40,836 nucleotides of DNA from Fomitopsis serialis (Eukaryota; Basidiomycota; Agaricomycetes; Polyporales; Fomitopsidaceae): positions 1 to 40,836 of the forward strand of contig NW_025955315.1 of assembly GCF_022376445.1 (NCBI RefSeq), written 5' to 3'. Numbering within the stretch: the stretch's first letter is position 1; each line of letters begins with the position of its first letter. Position numbers and translations under genes: made by a program. Shown here in pieces: positions 29,818-40,836 of the stretch. The notes beneath the pieces are model-generated. The model searched no databases, was not told where the DNA came from, and saw only the letters and a program-made list of their open reading frames with translations.

Positions 29818-31980
29818 ATGTCACTTTTGGCAAGTCTATTCAGCGGTCTTGATGGGTGTCTCACTGACACGCCTGGCTGTGCGCACCGTTCGACGGCATC
29901 TGCAGTGGTCGCGTTGGGTAAGTTGCTCTGTTACAGCATGCTCAAATGCATGGCTAACGCCCGCCCACTCACCAGGTCTTGCGCTGGACTGTCTGAACTA
30001 CAACATCGTCATCACCGTCTTTCCTTTCAGGCTCGAGGAGCTCAAATACAACCATGTCTCGGGGCTCGTCGGATGGCTGCTCTTCTTATACGTGAGTCTG
30101 CCGAAATCTCCCTCTGTGCCTGTACTGATGCGACGTAGTCAGCGGGCCTCGTCGTCGGTAAGTCTCCCCTGACAGCCCTACGTACGCATCAACGCCCTTC
30201 TCACAGTGTTCCGTGCCCAGCCACCCCGGTGATAGCGATGGTCTCTGAGCGCCTGCAATCGAGGCGTATGGTCCTCGTCGTCGGCCAGCTCCTCCTGGTC
30301 GCGTCGCAGGTCCTGCTGATGGAGTCGCCCGCGTTCTGGATGATGTGCATCGGCCGGTTGTTGGAGGGATTCGCATCCTCGGTTATCATCGTTGCGGGCT
30401 TTGCTCTCATGTGCGTACCGAAGTTTGCTCCATGATATTGGCCACCAATCCATTCCTCGCAGATGCGACGCTACTCCGGAGAAGGACGTCGGTCGTACGT
30501 ACCTCATGAATAAGCGCCGGATGTAACAACTGACATGACATGTAGAACAACTGGGTTTCGTCATGGTCGGCGTTCCCTTAGGGTGCGTTGTTTCCTTTCC
30601 CAGCGCAAGGGGCGTCGCTGACATGTCGTCAACGCAACAACAGACAGCTGCTCGCGCCACCCGTTGGCGGCGCGCTCTACGCCCGCTGGGGCTACCGCGC
30701 GCCCTTCATCTTCACGATCCTCTTCACCGTCCTCGACCTCACCGCGCGTCTGCTCGTGCACGAGAAGCCGCCCGCCGACGCAACAGCCACGACGCACTCT
30801 CAGCCAGACTCAGAGAAGGCGCCAGGGCCCCCCGCCGTAACGTCGCCCCTGTCGCCGATGTCGCCGGATTCCATGTTCTCCGAGTCCGCGGAGAAAGTAG
30901 ATGTGGTGCGGAAGGTGCTCGACACGGAGGCGGCGATGGCGGTCGCGATCAGCGCGTCCGAGATGCCCGCCGCCCCCGCGCAAGCGCGGGCGGCGAAGGA
31001 GAAGAAGGCGCTCTCGCTCATGCAGGTCACGTACAAGCTGCTGGCCTCGACGCGCACGCTCGTCGTGCTCTTCAGCACGTTCACCGGCTCGTGAGTGAAT
31101 GCGCGCCGTCCGCGAGAATCCATGGGCTGACGGTCTTGCCTTGCCCCCGCTCTCGCGCGGCAGGTTCGCGTTCGCGGCTCTGGACGTGACGCTGCCCCTC
31201 CGCGTGCAGGCGATCTGGAACCTCGACTCGACGAAGGTCGGCCTCATCTACCTCGCCTCGCTCATCCCCACTCTCATTTGTACGTCTTCTGGATTCTCCG
31301 GGTTGCCCCCGTGCTGACCCGCCCGTAGCATCCCCCCTCGCCGGCAAGCTGAGCGACAAGTTCGGCCCCGCGTGGGTCGCCACGGTCCTCTTCGTGTGCG
31401 GCATCCCGTGGTTCGGGCTGCTCACGCTCGACTTTTCGCTCGCGTTTTTTATCGTCGCGTTCGCCGTCGAGAGTGCGTCCCCGCGTGTGACGTGTGGGTA
31501 TATGCGCTGATTTTGGCTTTGGTTTGATAGACTTCTTCCTCGCTGCGACGTCTTCGCCGCTCACTACGGAATTGGCGGCGGTTACGCGTAGCATGGAGGG
31601 TGTAGGCTGTAAGTTTCATGGGCTCACATCTCTGCTGTTTAGCTCACTGCATCCTATCTGCAGACGCACACACGTACGGCACCTTCAACATCGTCTACGG
31701 ACTCGCCAACGCCGGTAAGTGTCGTCCTCGCCTCTGAGCCGCATCCTCAGAACATACTGACGTATCCTCGCAGCGGGCTCCGTCGTCGGCGGACAGGTAA
31801 ATCCACACCGCACCATCTACTTCTTACTGTCGCTGACAAAGTATGCAGGTCTATGGCCACTTGAGCAACGGCTGGGACGCCCTCTGCTACATCGACGTCG
31901 GCGTGCTCGCGCTCACCCTCGTCCTCGTCCTGCTGTTCGTCGGCGAGACGCCGATCCTCCGACTCCGCGCCCGCAGATGA
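29818..31980 (+). CDS. Major facilitator superfamily transporter (DHA1-like)
   Basis: Thirteen exons join with no phase conflict into 494 residues: 29818-29917, 29976-30091, 30139-30157, 30221-30410, 30463-30494, 30546-30582, 30644-31090, 31164-31279, 31329-31472, 31531-31608, 31664-31714, 31774-31796, 31849-31980. Helix 1 is SAVVALGLALDCLNYNIVIT. The loop 2-3 signature reads VSERLQSRRMVLVVG, helix 5 has the motif-C-like GVPLGQLLAPPVGGALY, and the second half begins FAFAALDVTLPLRVQ with SSPLAGKLSDKFGP as its loop 8-9 counterpart. A long Pro/Ser/Ala-rich cytosolic loop separates the halves, as usual. The best match is the fungal DHA1-type drug:proton antiporter group, acting at the plasma membrane or vacuole on an unknown substrate. 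Two exons are tiny, 19 and 23 nt. An export role for a product of the neighbouring UstYa genes is possible but unproven. Confidence 0.9.
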
Positions 31981-32988
31981 GCATGAGGCTCCTTTCACTG
32001 CATCGTCTGGACATTCTCGAATCCCTCAAACCTTAATGGCGCGCTCACCGCCCAAGCTAGCCTTGGTGTCTGAAGCGCACCACCGTCGCCCGTTATCCCC
32101 CATTGCGCCCTTCTCGTACACTACGCGTATTATTCCTTCCCTTGAGGCTTGCGGGCCTCGTGTATACTTATTCCCCTTCACTCCAGTTGTTTCGATTCGG
32201 ACTGACGCCCCTATTTTGTTGTTTTATTCTCGCCCCCCTGTGACGTGCATACGTTGTAGAACTTGTCGCTCCTTTGATCAGATTTTGTAGCTATAGACCA
32301 GTTTCAGTTCACGCCCTACAGTCGCATACCCGCATTGTCGTGCATTCGCATTCTCCTTCTGCATCCTGGACGTCGTCCTTTGTGCCAAGCATCGATGCAA
32401 TCGCACCCTGAGATGGCATAGACTGTCAGCAGCCTTGGCGAATGACCAGTGGTGGCGAAAAGAGCTGGGATTATGCACTCAGGTAGCTCCTTGTTCGAGT
32501 ATCAGCAGTCTCATCCGTTATGACGAGGCTGATAGTCCGCAATTCGTTTTCAGGATTCATACCTCGGCAGTTACATGTTACAGGCGAAGCTACCCCATAA
32601 AAGCCAGCTAAGTACCCGAGTCTCCGCGGTTGCCCTTCAAACAGTCGGTCGTGTTTTCCTCTCGTGTGTCCAACTGACATCTGGACGGCCTCAAATTGTT
32701 AGGGTAGCTGCTCCAGCGCCCGGGCCCGGTACTGTACCATCGATCACGATTGAGTGCGATGAGACACTACTGAATCCCACAGACCTCAGATGCCCACACA
32801 CTGCGGCGCACCAAGTCCTGATTGGACCCTTTGGTTGTCTTCCCTTGTCTTCTGTCTTCTGTACCAATCTGGGGTTCCGTCAGATAGGTGTGCCGTACGC
32901 GAAGCTCTATATAACATGGAGCACCCACGATGTTCCCTGAATCCGCGATTTCGCATCCTGCTGTCAACGGTCTAATTGACGACTCACT
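31981..32988 (+). promoter_or_regulatory. Intergenic, with TATA box of the next gene
   Basis: This 1-kb gap holds the 3' flank of the transporter gene and, at 32908-32914, a TATATAA box 75-81 bp before the next start codon. No coding signature was seen. Confidence 0.5.
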
Positions 32989-34997
32989 ATGCTCGACATA
33001 AGGTCGCTCACACCTATCGAAAACGTCTATGCACGCCAGCTCTTTCCCCTTGGCAAGGGGTATCCTCTCTGGTATCCAGAGCCACGGGAGGAAAGTGAGG
33101 CTGGCAAGGTTCACCTGGGTGACGTGGGGTACCTACACCGAGGGGCGTTCGTCCGCCTCTTCAACGCCATGCGAGGCGCGGACGATGTGGTCAATCAACG
33201 TCCCGACAACATGCCCAACGTTCCGGACGGTTTCGAGAAGCTCGTTTTGACTCACCCGCCGTTCCGCCTCTCCAATGCTTTATCTGGACGCCTCCTCAGT
33301 CGAACCATGAAGGACGTCCACATCGAGGCAGGCGGACAAGGGTGAGTGTCGTTTTTGAGTCAACGCAAGCGCTTCACTCAGCTTCGCGAGACATCAGGCA
33401 TGGCATCTCCGCTGAACTGTCTTTCGAATGCACCGACCGTCAAGGTGCAGTCCTCGTCCTCGGCTCACCGGCGGAGCTCCAGGAAATCATCTACACGAAG
33501 GCCATGACAGACTACATGAAGACCAACATCGACAGCTGGGTCGCATTCGCCCAAACCCTAGGCGTCGACCTCCAACACAACAGGATCATGTTCGTCAAGG
33601 GTTGGGTCAAAACGACTCACTGGGCTCTCGCGGCGTTTCGGGAAAAAGGGAAGAGCAAACGTTGCCACATCCAGGGTGGCGTTGGCCCCGTCGGGTCTGC
33701 GTATCTTGACGTGACGTTCTCCGACGCTACTGACCACGGTGGCGAATCCCGTTCAGGGCCTCCGGGTTCCAAGCGAGGCGATGCCGAGGGGGCTCGAGGC
33801 TTGGATCACGGCAGACCCAAGGATCAATGCGTGCTCCTGAGGTACTTCATATCCAAGAAAAGACCTCTGCTCGCCCCCGAAATCATAGAAGCAGCAGCGC
33901 GGCCTCAATCACCCCCTAAATACAGCGATGCAAGCGATAAATCATTCCCGTCAGGGCTAGCTCGGAGGCTCCTGCGAGACGACGATATGCATGATTCTTT
34001 GCTCATCCCACGAGATCCTCCGCCTTACCATAGTATTTGGAATCACCAAAGAGCCCCGAGAACTGCAAAGCCAATCAAATTATACGTACCCGATGACGAT
34101 GACATTGAAATCACCGAGACGCCGCCAGCCACAAAGGTCAGTCACGTCTCTGCATTGCTGCTGACGACAATCTAAATGACGATTGTTGCAGCCTTATGAT
34201 CCCGTCGAATCAGTACTGGATTACATCCTCGAGGTACCGCTTAATTGAGTCCGGCTTGAGGTCCAATCTTGAAATTGATACCACAGAAATCCGGTGCATC
34301 TTACGCAATCGCGAGCGACACTGACTTATGGAGGCTCGCCGATGTCGACGCAGATGCCCCACAGCAACTCGAGGTCAAGCGGGGTAAATCGCACACAGAT
34401 GAACCCGGCGATACTCAAGACTGGGACATCCCAGCCTTGATCAGACGCATACAACCTCCGGTCGAAGTGGGCGTAGACAAAAGTACGTGCCTCCTAGGTC
34501 GTGGATGTGTGCGTCTAACGCTACAGCTCTGTCTAGCGGGCATGCTGGGCGTGTTCAAAGTCTTCGATCTGATGGAGCGTACCATGGCTCTCAATCAGGA
34601 GCTGCACCTCAACGTCTACGAACGCTATAGGAGGCTCGCGTACACGCAGGCGGAGGTGATCCGGGGCACGGGCGAATACGTCGAGAGGCGGTTCGCGCTG
34701 AAGAAGCGGATCCTGCACTGCCAGATTCTAGTCGACTATTTCTCCCGCAATACGACGCACCGGTCGCGCTCGTTCGAATCCGATGAGCAGCTCTTTTCCA
34801 ATCGGGGGAAGTACGAACTGCGAGGCGAAGACACGAGCGCCGCAATCAGTCACAGCGGGTTGTATGTCTCGTACGCTGTAGTGTCAAGGCTCCTGCCGTT
34901 GGCGATATACCCGCCTGTGTTCACTACGGATATCCCGCGTGTTCTGGAGGAGTTGCAGTGGGCGAAGGGATGGTTAGAGCGGATGCAGGCAGAGTGA
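32989..34997 (+). CDS. Agaricomycete protein of unknown function, 596 residues
   Basis: Exons 32989-33341, 33398-34136, 34192-34233, 34287-34482 and 34537-34997 join in phase across introns of 53-56 nt. Where several AG sites were available (33397 and 34536) only these keep the frame. The start reads MLDIRSLTPIENVYARQLFP and GKGYPLWYPEP, then HLGDVGYLHRGAFVRLFNAM. The middle has TDRQGAVLVLGSPAELQEI, YMKTNIDSWVAFAQTLGV, IMFVKGWVKTTHWALAAF and KDQCVLLRYFISKKR. I recognise this architecture from a very large family of uncharacterised Agaricomycete proteins; no activity is known to me. The C-terminal third, after an acidic linker (PDDDDIEITETP), is more unusual: an amphipathic helical part starting FKVFDLMERTMALNQELHLN. 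No signal peptide or membrane helix is present, so a cytosolic or nuclear place is likely. Confidence 0.78.
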
Positions 34998-35608
34998 GGA
35001 AGGGGAGTGCTCTGTCATCGTAGACTGCTCGATTATAATGTGTATTTTACTTTCAGGACACTTTCAGCTCACTGGTGTGCGTTCTTCTATAACATGCAGA
35101 GTCGAGACTACGCAGGCTGTGCGGGCCAATCTCCTCCCACATCAAGAATCCTAGTTCAGCACAGCCTCATACCGCCCGAGATCCAAACCCTCTCAAGTAG
35201 TCCAGCACACCGCCCGAGATCCAGATCTTAGCTCGCCCAATGTCCGGCCTGACCAAGGCCTGACCGAGGAATCCTTATAGGCATTCGAGTATCCACCTCT
35301 GCCTCCGCACAGACGCCCTTCAAGCTTCCGGGGAATCCGACCCGCCGCCAAGGAGGTTCCCAAGTTGGCTAGCTGCAGTTGATCACCGGAAAGATGCCGC
35401 GGAGCTGGCTGGCTTGCGACTTCAGCTTCGCATAAATGACTCTACAGGTGGGTGGTTCTATCGGACTCTAGCTGAGAGGGACCATAGTGATGAAGGTATA
35501 AAGACAGCCACGGTGGGAGAACTGCACCAACAGAGGCCTCCGAGTTAGTAGTCCTGATTCCCCATAAGCCTTCACAGAGCATACCGTAAACGACTCACCC
35601 GCGCAACA
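34998..35608 (+). promoter_or_regulatory. Intergenic, with TATA box of the aldo-keto reductase gene
   Basis: TATAAAG lies at 35497-35503, about 106-112 bp before the start codon of the reductase. A short direct repeat, CCGCCCGAGATCCA, occurs at about 35,170 and 35,210. No gene was seen. Confidence 0.5.
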
Positions 35609-37567
35609 ATGTCAAACGCTGTGACGGCGACAGACGTCCCCGAGCTCCCTTCGAAGCGCGTTCCCTACGGTCAGCACCGTCCCCCACTTTATATGTACTC
35701 ACCAGCTCAGTGGGCGCCCGCAGTGCGCCTCGGCAAGTCCGGGCTCAAAGTCTCGCGCGTCATCTTGGGTTGCATGACCTACGGCGCGCCCGAGTGGGCG
35801 AGCTGGCTGCTCCCCGAGGAGGAGGCGATCCGGCACATCAAGTACGCGTACGACGCGGGCATCAACGCGTTCGACACGGCCAACGTGCGTCTTGTCCCTC
35901 CCTTCCCCTCTGTGTGTCCAGGACGAAGACGATGAGAGGAGGCTGACGCGGGTATGTGGATTCGGATGCAGGTGTACTCGAACGGCCTGTCGGAGGTCAT
36001 ACTCGGCAGGGCGATCAAGCAGCTGGGCCTCCCCCGCGAGGAGATCGTCGTCATGACCAAGGTGCGCCCTCCCTCCCGTCTCTCACCCCTCGCACCGACG
36101 CATGCCCTCGCACTGACGCACGCACGGCAGTTCTCCGGGTCGTCACCGCGGACCCGGGCGAGAAGGTCTCGACCCGCTCAAGGCGGAGCGCGAGCAGCGC
36201 ACGGTGAACCAGTGGGGCGCGTCGCGGAAGCACATCTTCGCGGCGGTCCGCGCGAGCCTCGCGCGCCTCCAGCTCGAGTACGTCGACGTGCTGCAGATCC
36301 ACCGCGTCGGGAGCGGGACGCCGTTTGAGGAGACGGTGCGTGCCTCGCGTGGTATGTAGGGCTTGGGTTGTGGGCGTGTGTTGACGGGGCGGTGGTTGGT
36401 ACATAGATGGAGGCGCTCCACGACGTCGTCAAGGCAGGGTACGCGCGGTACATCGGGATCAGCTCGTGTTGGGCGTGGAAATGTGCGGTATTACCTACAC
36501 ACTGTGCTCGCCGCGTCTCTGACCCGCTGACTGTCTTCCGCGATATGGGCGTGCAGTCCAGGCGATGCAGAACTACGCGCTGAGCCGCGGGCTGACACCC
36601 TTCATCTCGATGCAGGACCACCACAGCCTGATCTACCGCGAGGAGGAGCGCGAGATGTTCCCCGCGCTCAAGGTGCGTCCCTCCCCCGGTGCTCACTCGC
36701 CCGTTTGCGTACTGACGCGTTCTGCACGTCGGCGCCGTGGTGCCTGTGTAGCTCCTCGGCGTGTCCGCGATCCCGTGGAGCCCGCTCGCGCGGGGGCTGC
36801 TGTGCAAGCCGTTCAAGGAGAGTCTGGCGAAGAGCACGAAGCGCGGAGAGGGAGATTGGTGAGCATGCATCTTCCACTGCCTGCTCCCACCCTGCCCTGC
36901 GTTCGATCGGCGCCTTCCAGTCACTTACTGCGTCTCCATGCGTAGGTTCCTCGCGAATTACACGAAGGAGCCGGGGTCGGGGCTCGAGGAGATCATTAAT
37001 CGGTGCGTGAGCGACGAAACGAGGCTTGGACGAGGCTGATGAGCGCGTGCTGACAGGGTAGAGGAGGTCGCGAAGAAGAGGGGCGTGAGCATGGCGCAGG
37101 TCGCGGTCGCGTGGTCGTTGTCCAAGGACGGTGGGTCCTGCTGCCTATCTGGCTGTTTTGCGGCGATTGACGTGGACACCCTTTACTCTCCTTCTTCCGC
37201 CTGGTCGCCTTTCGGGTCGACGGGCACCCTTGCCATGCGCGGTTTCTCCGGCTTCGTCTTTCCCCCGGGATCTGCGCTGTGCGACGATCGAACCTCTGTG
37301 AACCGCGGTTGATCGAATGGCCGCGACGATGCACATGACGTCGGATGCAGTCATCGCGGCAGCGGTGGTCGGCACGACGAGCCTTGCGAACCTCAAGGAC
37401 ATCCTAGGTGAGATCTGAATCCACGTCATAGCGTCCTTGATGCGGGTACGAGCAGGTGCTGACCCGTGTTTCTGCGTGCAGAGGGCGTGCACCTCCAGCT
37501 TACGGAGGAGGAGATCAAGTACCTCGAGGAACCGTACCGCCCGATGAATATCATCGGGCACGTCTAA
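35609..37567 (+). CDS. Aldo-keto reductase
   Basis: Ten coding exons fit: 35609-35884, 35972-36061, 36183-36335, 36407-36482, 36557-36672, 36752-36858, 36946-37002, 37057-37130, 37351-37407 and 37482-37567, giving about 363 residues. The fold is unmistakable: [20 protein letters not shown], then the catalytic set Asp89 (NAFDTA), Tyr94 (VYSNG), Lys122 (VMTK) and His162 (LQIHR). NADPH-site sequences follow, such as [17 protein letters not shown] and [14 protein letters not shown]. It would reduce an aldehyde or ketone with NADPH in the cytosol. The exon 2/3 junction is uncertain. The best-looking acceptor (GCACGGCAG, ending 36130) leaves the frame off by one, while AG at 36182 keeps it but makes a 121-nt intron. 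Intron 8 is also long (220 nt). A one-base error near 36,131-36,182 is an alternative. Confidence 0.85.
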
Positions 37568-38492
37568 TGTTTTCAGGCTCCCACCGCATTCGGGGCCCGC
37601 AACGCCGGGGGGCATGGCGAAGGAAGCGGAAGGATGTACGGTGAGAAGGTGCCTGATTGTGGGGATGGCTGCGGTAGGGTCAACGGTACCCATGTTATCA
37701 TTGTAGTAGCTTGTTCGTCTGTGAAGAACTTGTATAGGAGGGTGAAGCGCGAGGGTGGCGAGTTCATTCAGCCTGCTGCCATCTTGAAGTAAGCTGGGTG
37801 GATCTTGTAGCCGCATGGTGGGTACCTGAAGCTGAGTTGCATTATACACTACCAGAATAGCGTCGAGCTTGGTACAGACTGAGGGCTAATGTCGCAATGT
37901 CTGTTGAATTGCAGCGGTCCAGTCGTAGTCGACGGAATCGCTGGATTATCGCAGCCGTGTAAGCCACTTAGGCTCCTCGCAGAATGCTCGTTTGCTGGAA
38001 ACCACAATAGGAGAGAAGAAAACTAGCAGGATATTTTTGGTGTTTGGCGTGCGGGAATTGGCGTGGCGCCTGAGAATTACCCCGCACCGGCCGATCGAGG
38101 GCGGGAAAGACGCCGACGATTATCCGTGCGCCCACCCCGTCGGCCATCTCGCAGTCTCCTCCCGAGTCGTCCGCGCGCGCGGTCACTGCGAGCACCGCGG
38201 CGGGGCGAGGCCAGGGAGGGATGGCCCGGATGGGTACCACGGTCATCTGCACGCCTCCCACTGGCCCACTCTTTTGTCGCCCATCTGTCTCTTAATCTCT
38301 CCCCGTCTCCAGCCCCCGTGGGGTTAAATTTGCACTAGCCTCCCGGTGCGCCCCCTGCTCTCCTCCTTCCTCCCTCCACCCAACTCTACACGCCTGCCGA
38401 CTGCCAGGTGCCGCGACTATCTCAGCGGATCCGTTGGACGTTGCGCTGCGCACACACTCGACGACCACCCGTCAGACACAGGACTTGACACG
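37568..38492 (+). promoter_or_regulatory. Intergenic with a pyrimidine-rich leader before the next gene
   Basis: No gene is recognised. From about 38,270 the plus strand is rich in CT, CTCC and CCTCC runs, with GGGGTTAAATTTGC near 38,325. This is the kind of CT-rich leader that often precedes well-expressed fungal genes. Confidence 0.45.
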
Positions 38493-39268
38493 ATGGTGCG
38501 TTTCACGGAGCGTCTTTGTTCGTCGATGCCGAGCTGACTGGCTGGACCCCCAGACCGCCCCCGTCCCCGACGAGCACCGCGACGCTCACCTCATCAACCT
38601 CCGCCTCGCCCTGGGCTCCATCGTCGCTCCCGTGCGTATCTTTCCCTTCCTCTGCCCAAGCCTGCCGCCTGCCAACACGTGGGGTACACATCTTGTCTCC
38701 TTTCTTCGCCCTCATGCATCCCATGTCGTCGTGGCACCCTCGTTTCGTTCTCCCGTCGCCCGTCTTTTGTCCACCATACCGTCCGTGCATGTGGCGCCAC
38801 CGCCTTTCCCCGCCTTTCTTTCCCGTCCGTCCCCTGACACCCACACTGACCCTGACCCCGCAGAAACGCCCCGCCTACGCACGCTCCCCCTCCGCCTGCG
38901 GCACCTCCGGCACCGCCACGCCCGCCCACCACTCCCACCCGCATCACCACCGCGACCACCGCGTCCCGTCCCCACCCTCGTCCTCGTCCTCCCCATCCGT
39001 GCGTGCCCCTTTCCTCTCTTCCCTTCCATCGGTACTGACGATCCGCCCCACTAGTCGTCCGTCCCCGCGAGCCCCGAGCCCGCAGCCGTCCCGCTCCCTG
39101 TCCCCGTCCCCGTCGCCTCGCAGCGCGCAGAGACCGTCCCCGCCCCGCGACGTCCCCCGCGCCGCCACAACCAAGGCGGTCGGCTCCGCGAAGACGCGCG
39201 TCGGCCTCGTCGGCACGCTGCAGAGCAAGAGCGCGTTCGACGCGCTCGTGCACGGGAGCTGGGTGTGA
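38493..39268 (+). CDS. Small Pro/Ser-rich protein, function unknown
   Basis: The proposed start codon (38493-38495) is a complete coding exon by itself, followed at once by GTGCGT. Exon 2 (38554-38631) reads TAPVPDEHRDAHLINLRLAL then GSIVAP, and exon 3 (38864-39268) starts KRPAYARSPSACGTSGTATP. The protein is about 161 residues, basic and rich in Pro, Ser and His, and ends KTRVGLVGTLQSKSAFDALV then HGSWV. That end looks conserved rather than random. A further GTGCGT...CACTAG stretch (38999-39054, 56 nt, with CTGAC) looks like an intron, but removing it would shift the frame away from this good C-terminus, so it is read through here or hides a one-base error. No domain, signal peptide or membrane helix is visible. 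Confidence 0.5.
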
Positions 39269-40836
39269 GGTCCAGTTGCACCTCGGTTGCGAGCGGCTCG
39301 GACGCGATAGTGGAGGAGAGTCGTGGTAGCCACGCATATATTCATAGACTGAGACGACTCGGCGACAGACGGACTGCGGCGTGGCGTGTATATAGTGTAG
39401 CATATACAGTAAGTAGGAGGTAATCTGTAGCGGCTCGTTCGCGCTCCTCTGACTTTGCACCCGTGTGCTTTCGATGTTCGTGTCATACTAGAGTGGGTAT
39501 CCCACGTATATATCATATTGCATGTTCTGGGATCGGGAAGGCTTGGAAGCTTGACTGATACCGCGTGTGCGGGCGCATATACAGCACTGATTGTCACCTA
39601 GTAGGCAGGCCACAGATCCGACCTCTTTGACGGGGGAGGACAATCGTATAACGTACTATTAGGTTGGTCGCGGTGCCACGGTACTCTTGTAGCGTCTCTG
39701 GCTACATATAAGTACACCGACGTCCAGACTGCCGGTGTTGCGTTCTCATCACGTCCTTGCGCAGGGTCGTCCTCATTCGAGATCGTCTGCAGCGCTCCTC
39801 CTGCGCACGAAACCTGGGCCTGCCAGTGGGCGCTGAGCCCCCTTGAAAGTCAAGCCCTGCCCTGGCCCGCGGTCCCCGGCAGACGCGTTAACCTGTGCGC
39901 GAGCTGGCTGTTGACCACCATGTATCCATCAGCCCACTCCGTATCGCCGCCAGACCCTAGTAGGCCCAGAAGTGCTTAGTGCACCGGTCTTGGTTACTCG
40001 GAGGCTGGTAGGCCTGAGCTGGACATCGAAGCGGAGTGTCGCGCAACGCATCCAGCGACTCAGGCGATGTGTACCTTGCTTATCGGATGCCGTGCGTGCC
40101 GGTGCGTCCAGTGTCCACTCTTGCGTCCACTGGTAGGGGAGGGAAGCACGCCGGACAGTAGCGCGCGGTCGGCTCAGGACTCTAATTGAGCGTGCGTGAC
40201 CCACATGCCATCGTCCGTCCCTGGTCACAGGCCCCAGTCTGTTCCCAGCCATAGTGTGCATCTAGCAAGTGCGTACCTCGTCCCGAGCGCCTCGTCGCAC
40301 ATCCAGGACTGTCGTCGTCATCGTTGGACTGCGATGCAGCCGCCGTCGCCACTGTTGGACCGCGTGAATGGGACTCGAATCGACCCTCACGCCCACCCGC
40401 AGAGATCTTAACGCGAGCCACTGTCGGTCCGTGCCGTCTTCAACCCGATAGTCGACGCCGCCGAGGGGCGGCCTAAGATGGGGTGGACTAAGGTCGCTTG
40501 GACCGTCCCGGTCGTCTGGGCGGTGTGGCGGTGGCTGGCGGGTGGCAGTGGCGTACATTGCATGAAGCGTACGGCGAAGAAGCTGACAGGCTGGAGGGTG
40601 CTGTGAATGAGAACGCACACCATAGAGCCGAGTCGTCGGCGCAGGATGGGCGACAGCGCGCGGAACCAGACGCGGGGCAGCTCGACGTAAGAACGCTGCT
40701 ACACGGGTGCGGCGAGTGACGGGTTCGGAGATATGCGGGGATTGGCGTCCTGGCCAAGTATCGTGCTGGGGTGTACATGTGGTAGAAATCAGACGTAGCC
40801 TTGATCAAGTGTCCGACAGGCATGTATGTTCCTTCG
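39269..40836. other. Right end, nothing recognised
   Basis: About 1.57 kb without a supported gene. ACATATAAG near 39,703 could be a promoter element for a gene outside the window or be chance. Open frames on both strands lack family signatures and consistent introns. Confidence 0.45.

Noticed and set aside
38434..39054. Plus-strand frame of 206 codons and minus-strand Gly/Arg-rich frames of up to 288 codons
   Set aside because: They cross two intron-like stretches and reflect C-rich composition; the spliced small gene explains the region better.
1..40836. CRISPR array, bacterial operons or ribosome binding sites
   Set aside because: The spliced genes and gene families show a fungal genome; the only regular short repeat is a minisatellite without spacers.

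Overview
The window looks like chromosomal DNA of a filamentous basidiomycete, most likely an Agaricomycete (a polypore-like fungus is my guess). Genes are split by many 45-65 nt GT-AG introns, coding sequence is GC-rich, and several proteins belong to families I know as expanded in Agaricomycetes: F-box-like proteins, UstYa/DUF3328 proteins, a lineage-specific seven-helix membrane protein, a single-pass membrane protein and a large protein of unknown function. Exons were joined by eye, using reading phase and paralogue or family similarity. There is no transcript evidence, and no tRNA, rRNA or CRISPR array was seen.

Left part, about 1-18.7 kb. This is a repeat-rich region with four tandem paralogues, all on the plus strand, of one F-box/LRR-like family (about 1.9-3.8, 9.9-11.7, 12.5-14.3 and 16.9-18.7 kb). 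All four share one phase-0 intron at the same place and an upstream word CGATCA(G/T)GTGA. Only the second copy is open throughout. The first has an in-frame stop and a frameshift, and the third and fourth have one frameshift each. A spacer of about 2 kb is duplicated (7.3-9.4 and 14.5-16.5 kb), and each copy carries a run of 16 G. A 309-bp inverted-repeat element (MITE) flanked by TTA lies at 6.06-6.37 kb, at the edge of a second, older inverted repeat. A 19-bp minisatellite lies at 1.36-1.56 kb.

Middle part, about 19.3-32.0 kb. This is gene-dense and resembles a secondary-metabolism neighbourhood. In order: a possible short secreted peptide with a Lys-Arg site (minus), a UstYa-like oxidase-family protein (minus), a single-pass membrane protein (minus), a GNAT acetyltransferase (minus), a second UstYa-like protein (plus), a seven-helix membrane protein (minus) and a 13-exon MFS transporter (plus). 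UstYa proteins act in fungal RiPP (dikaritin) pathways, which makes the short peptide worth testing. No NRPS, PKS, terpene synthase or repeated-core precursor was found, so a pathway is an inference only.

Right part, about 33-40.8 kb. This holds a 596-residue Agaricomycete protein of unknown function (plus), an aldo-keto reductase of ten coding exons with one ambiguous splice junction (plus), and a small Pro/Ser-rich protein whose first coding exon is only the ATG (plus). The last 1.5 kb shows no recognisable gene.
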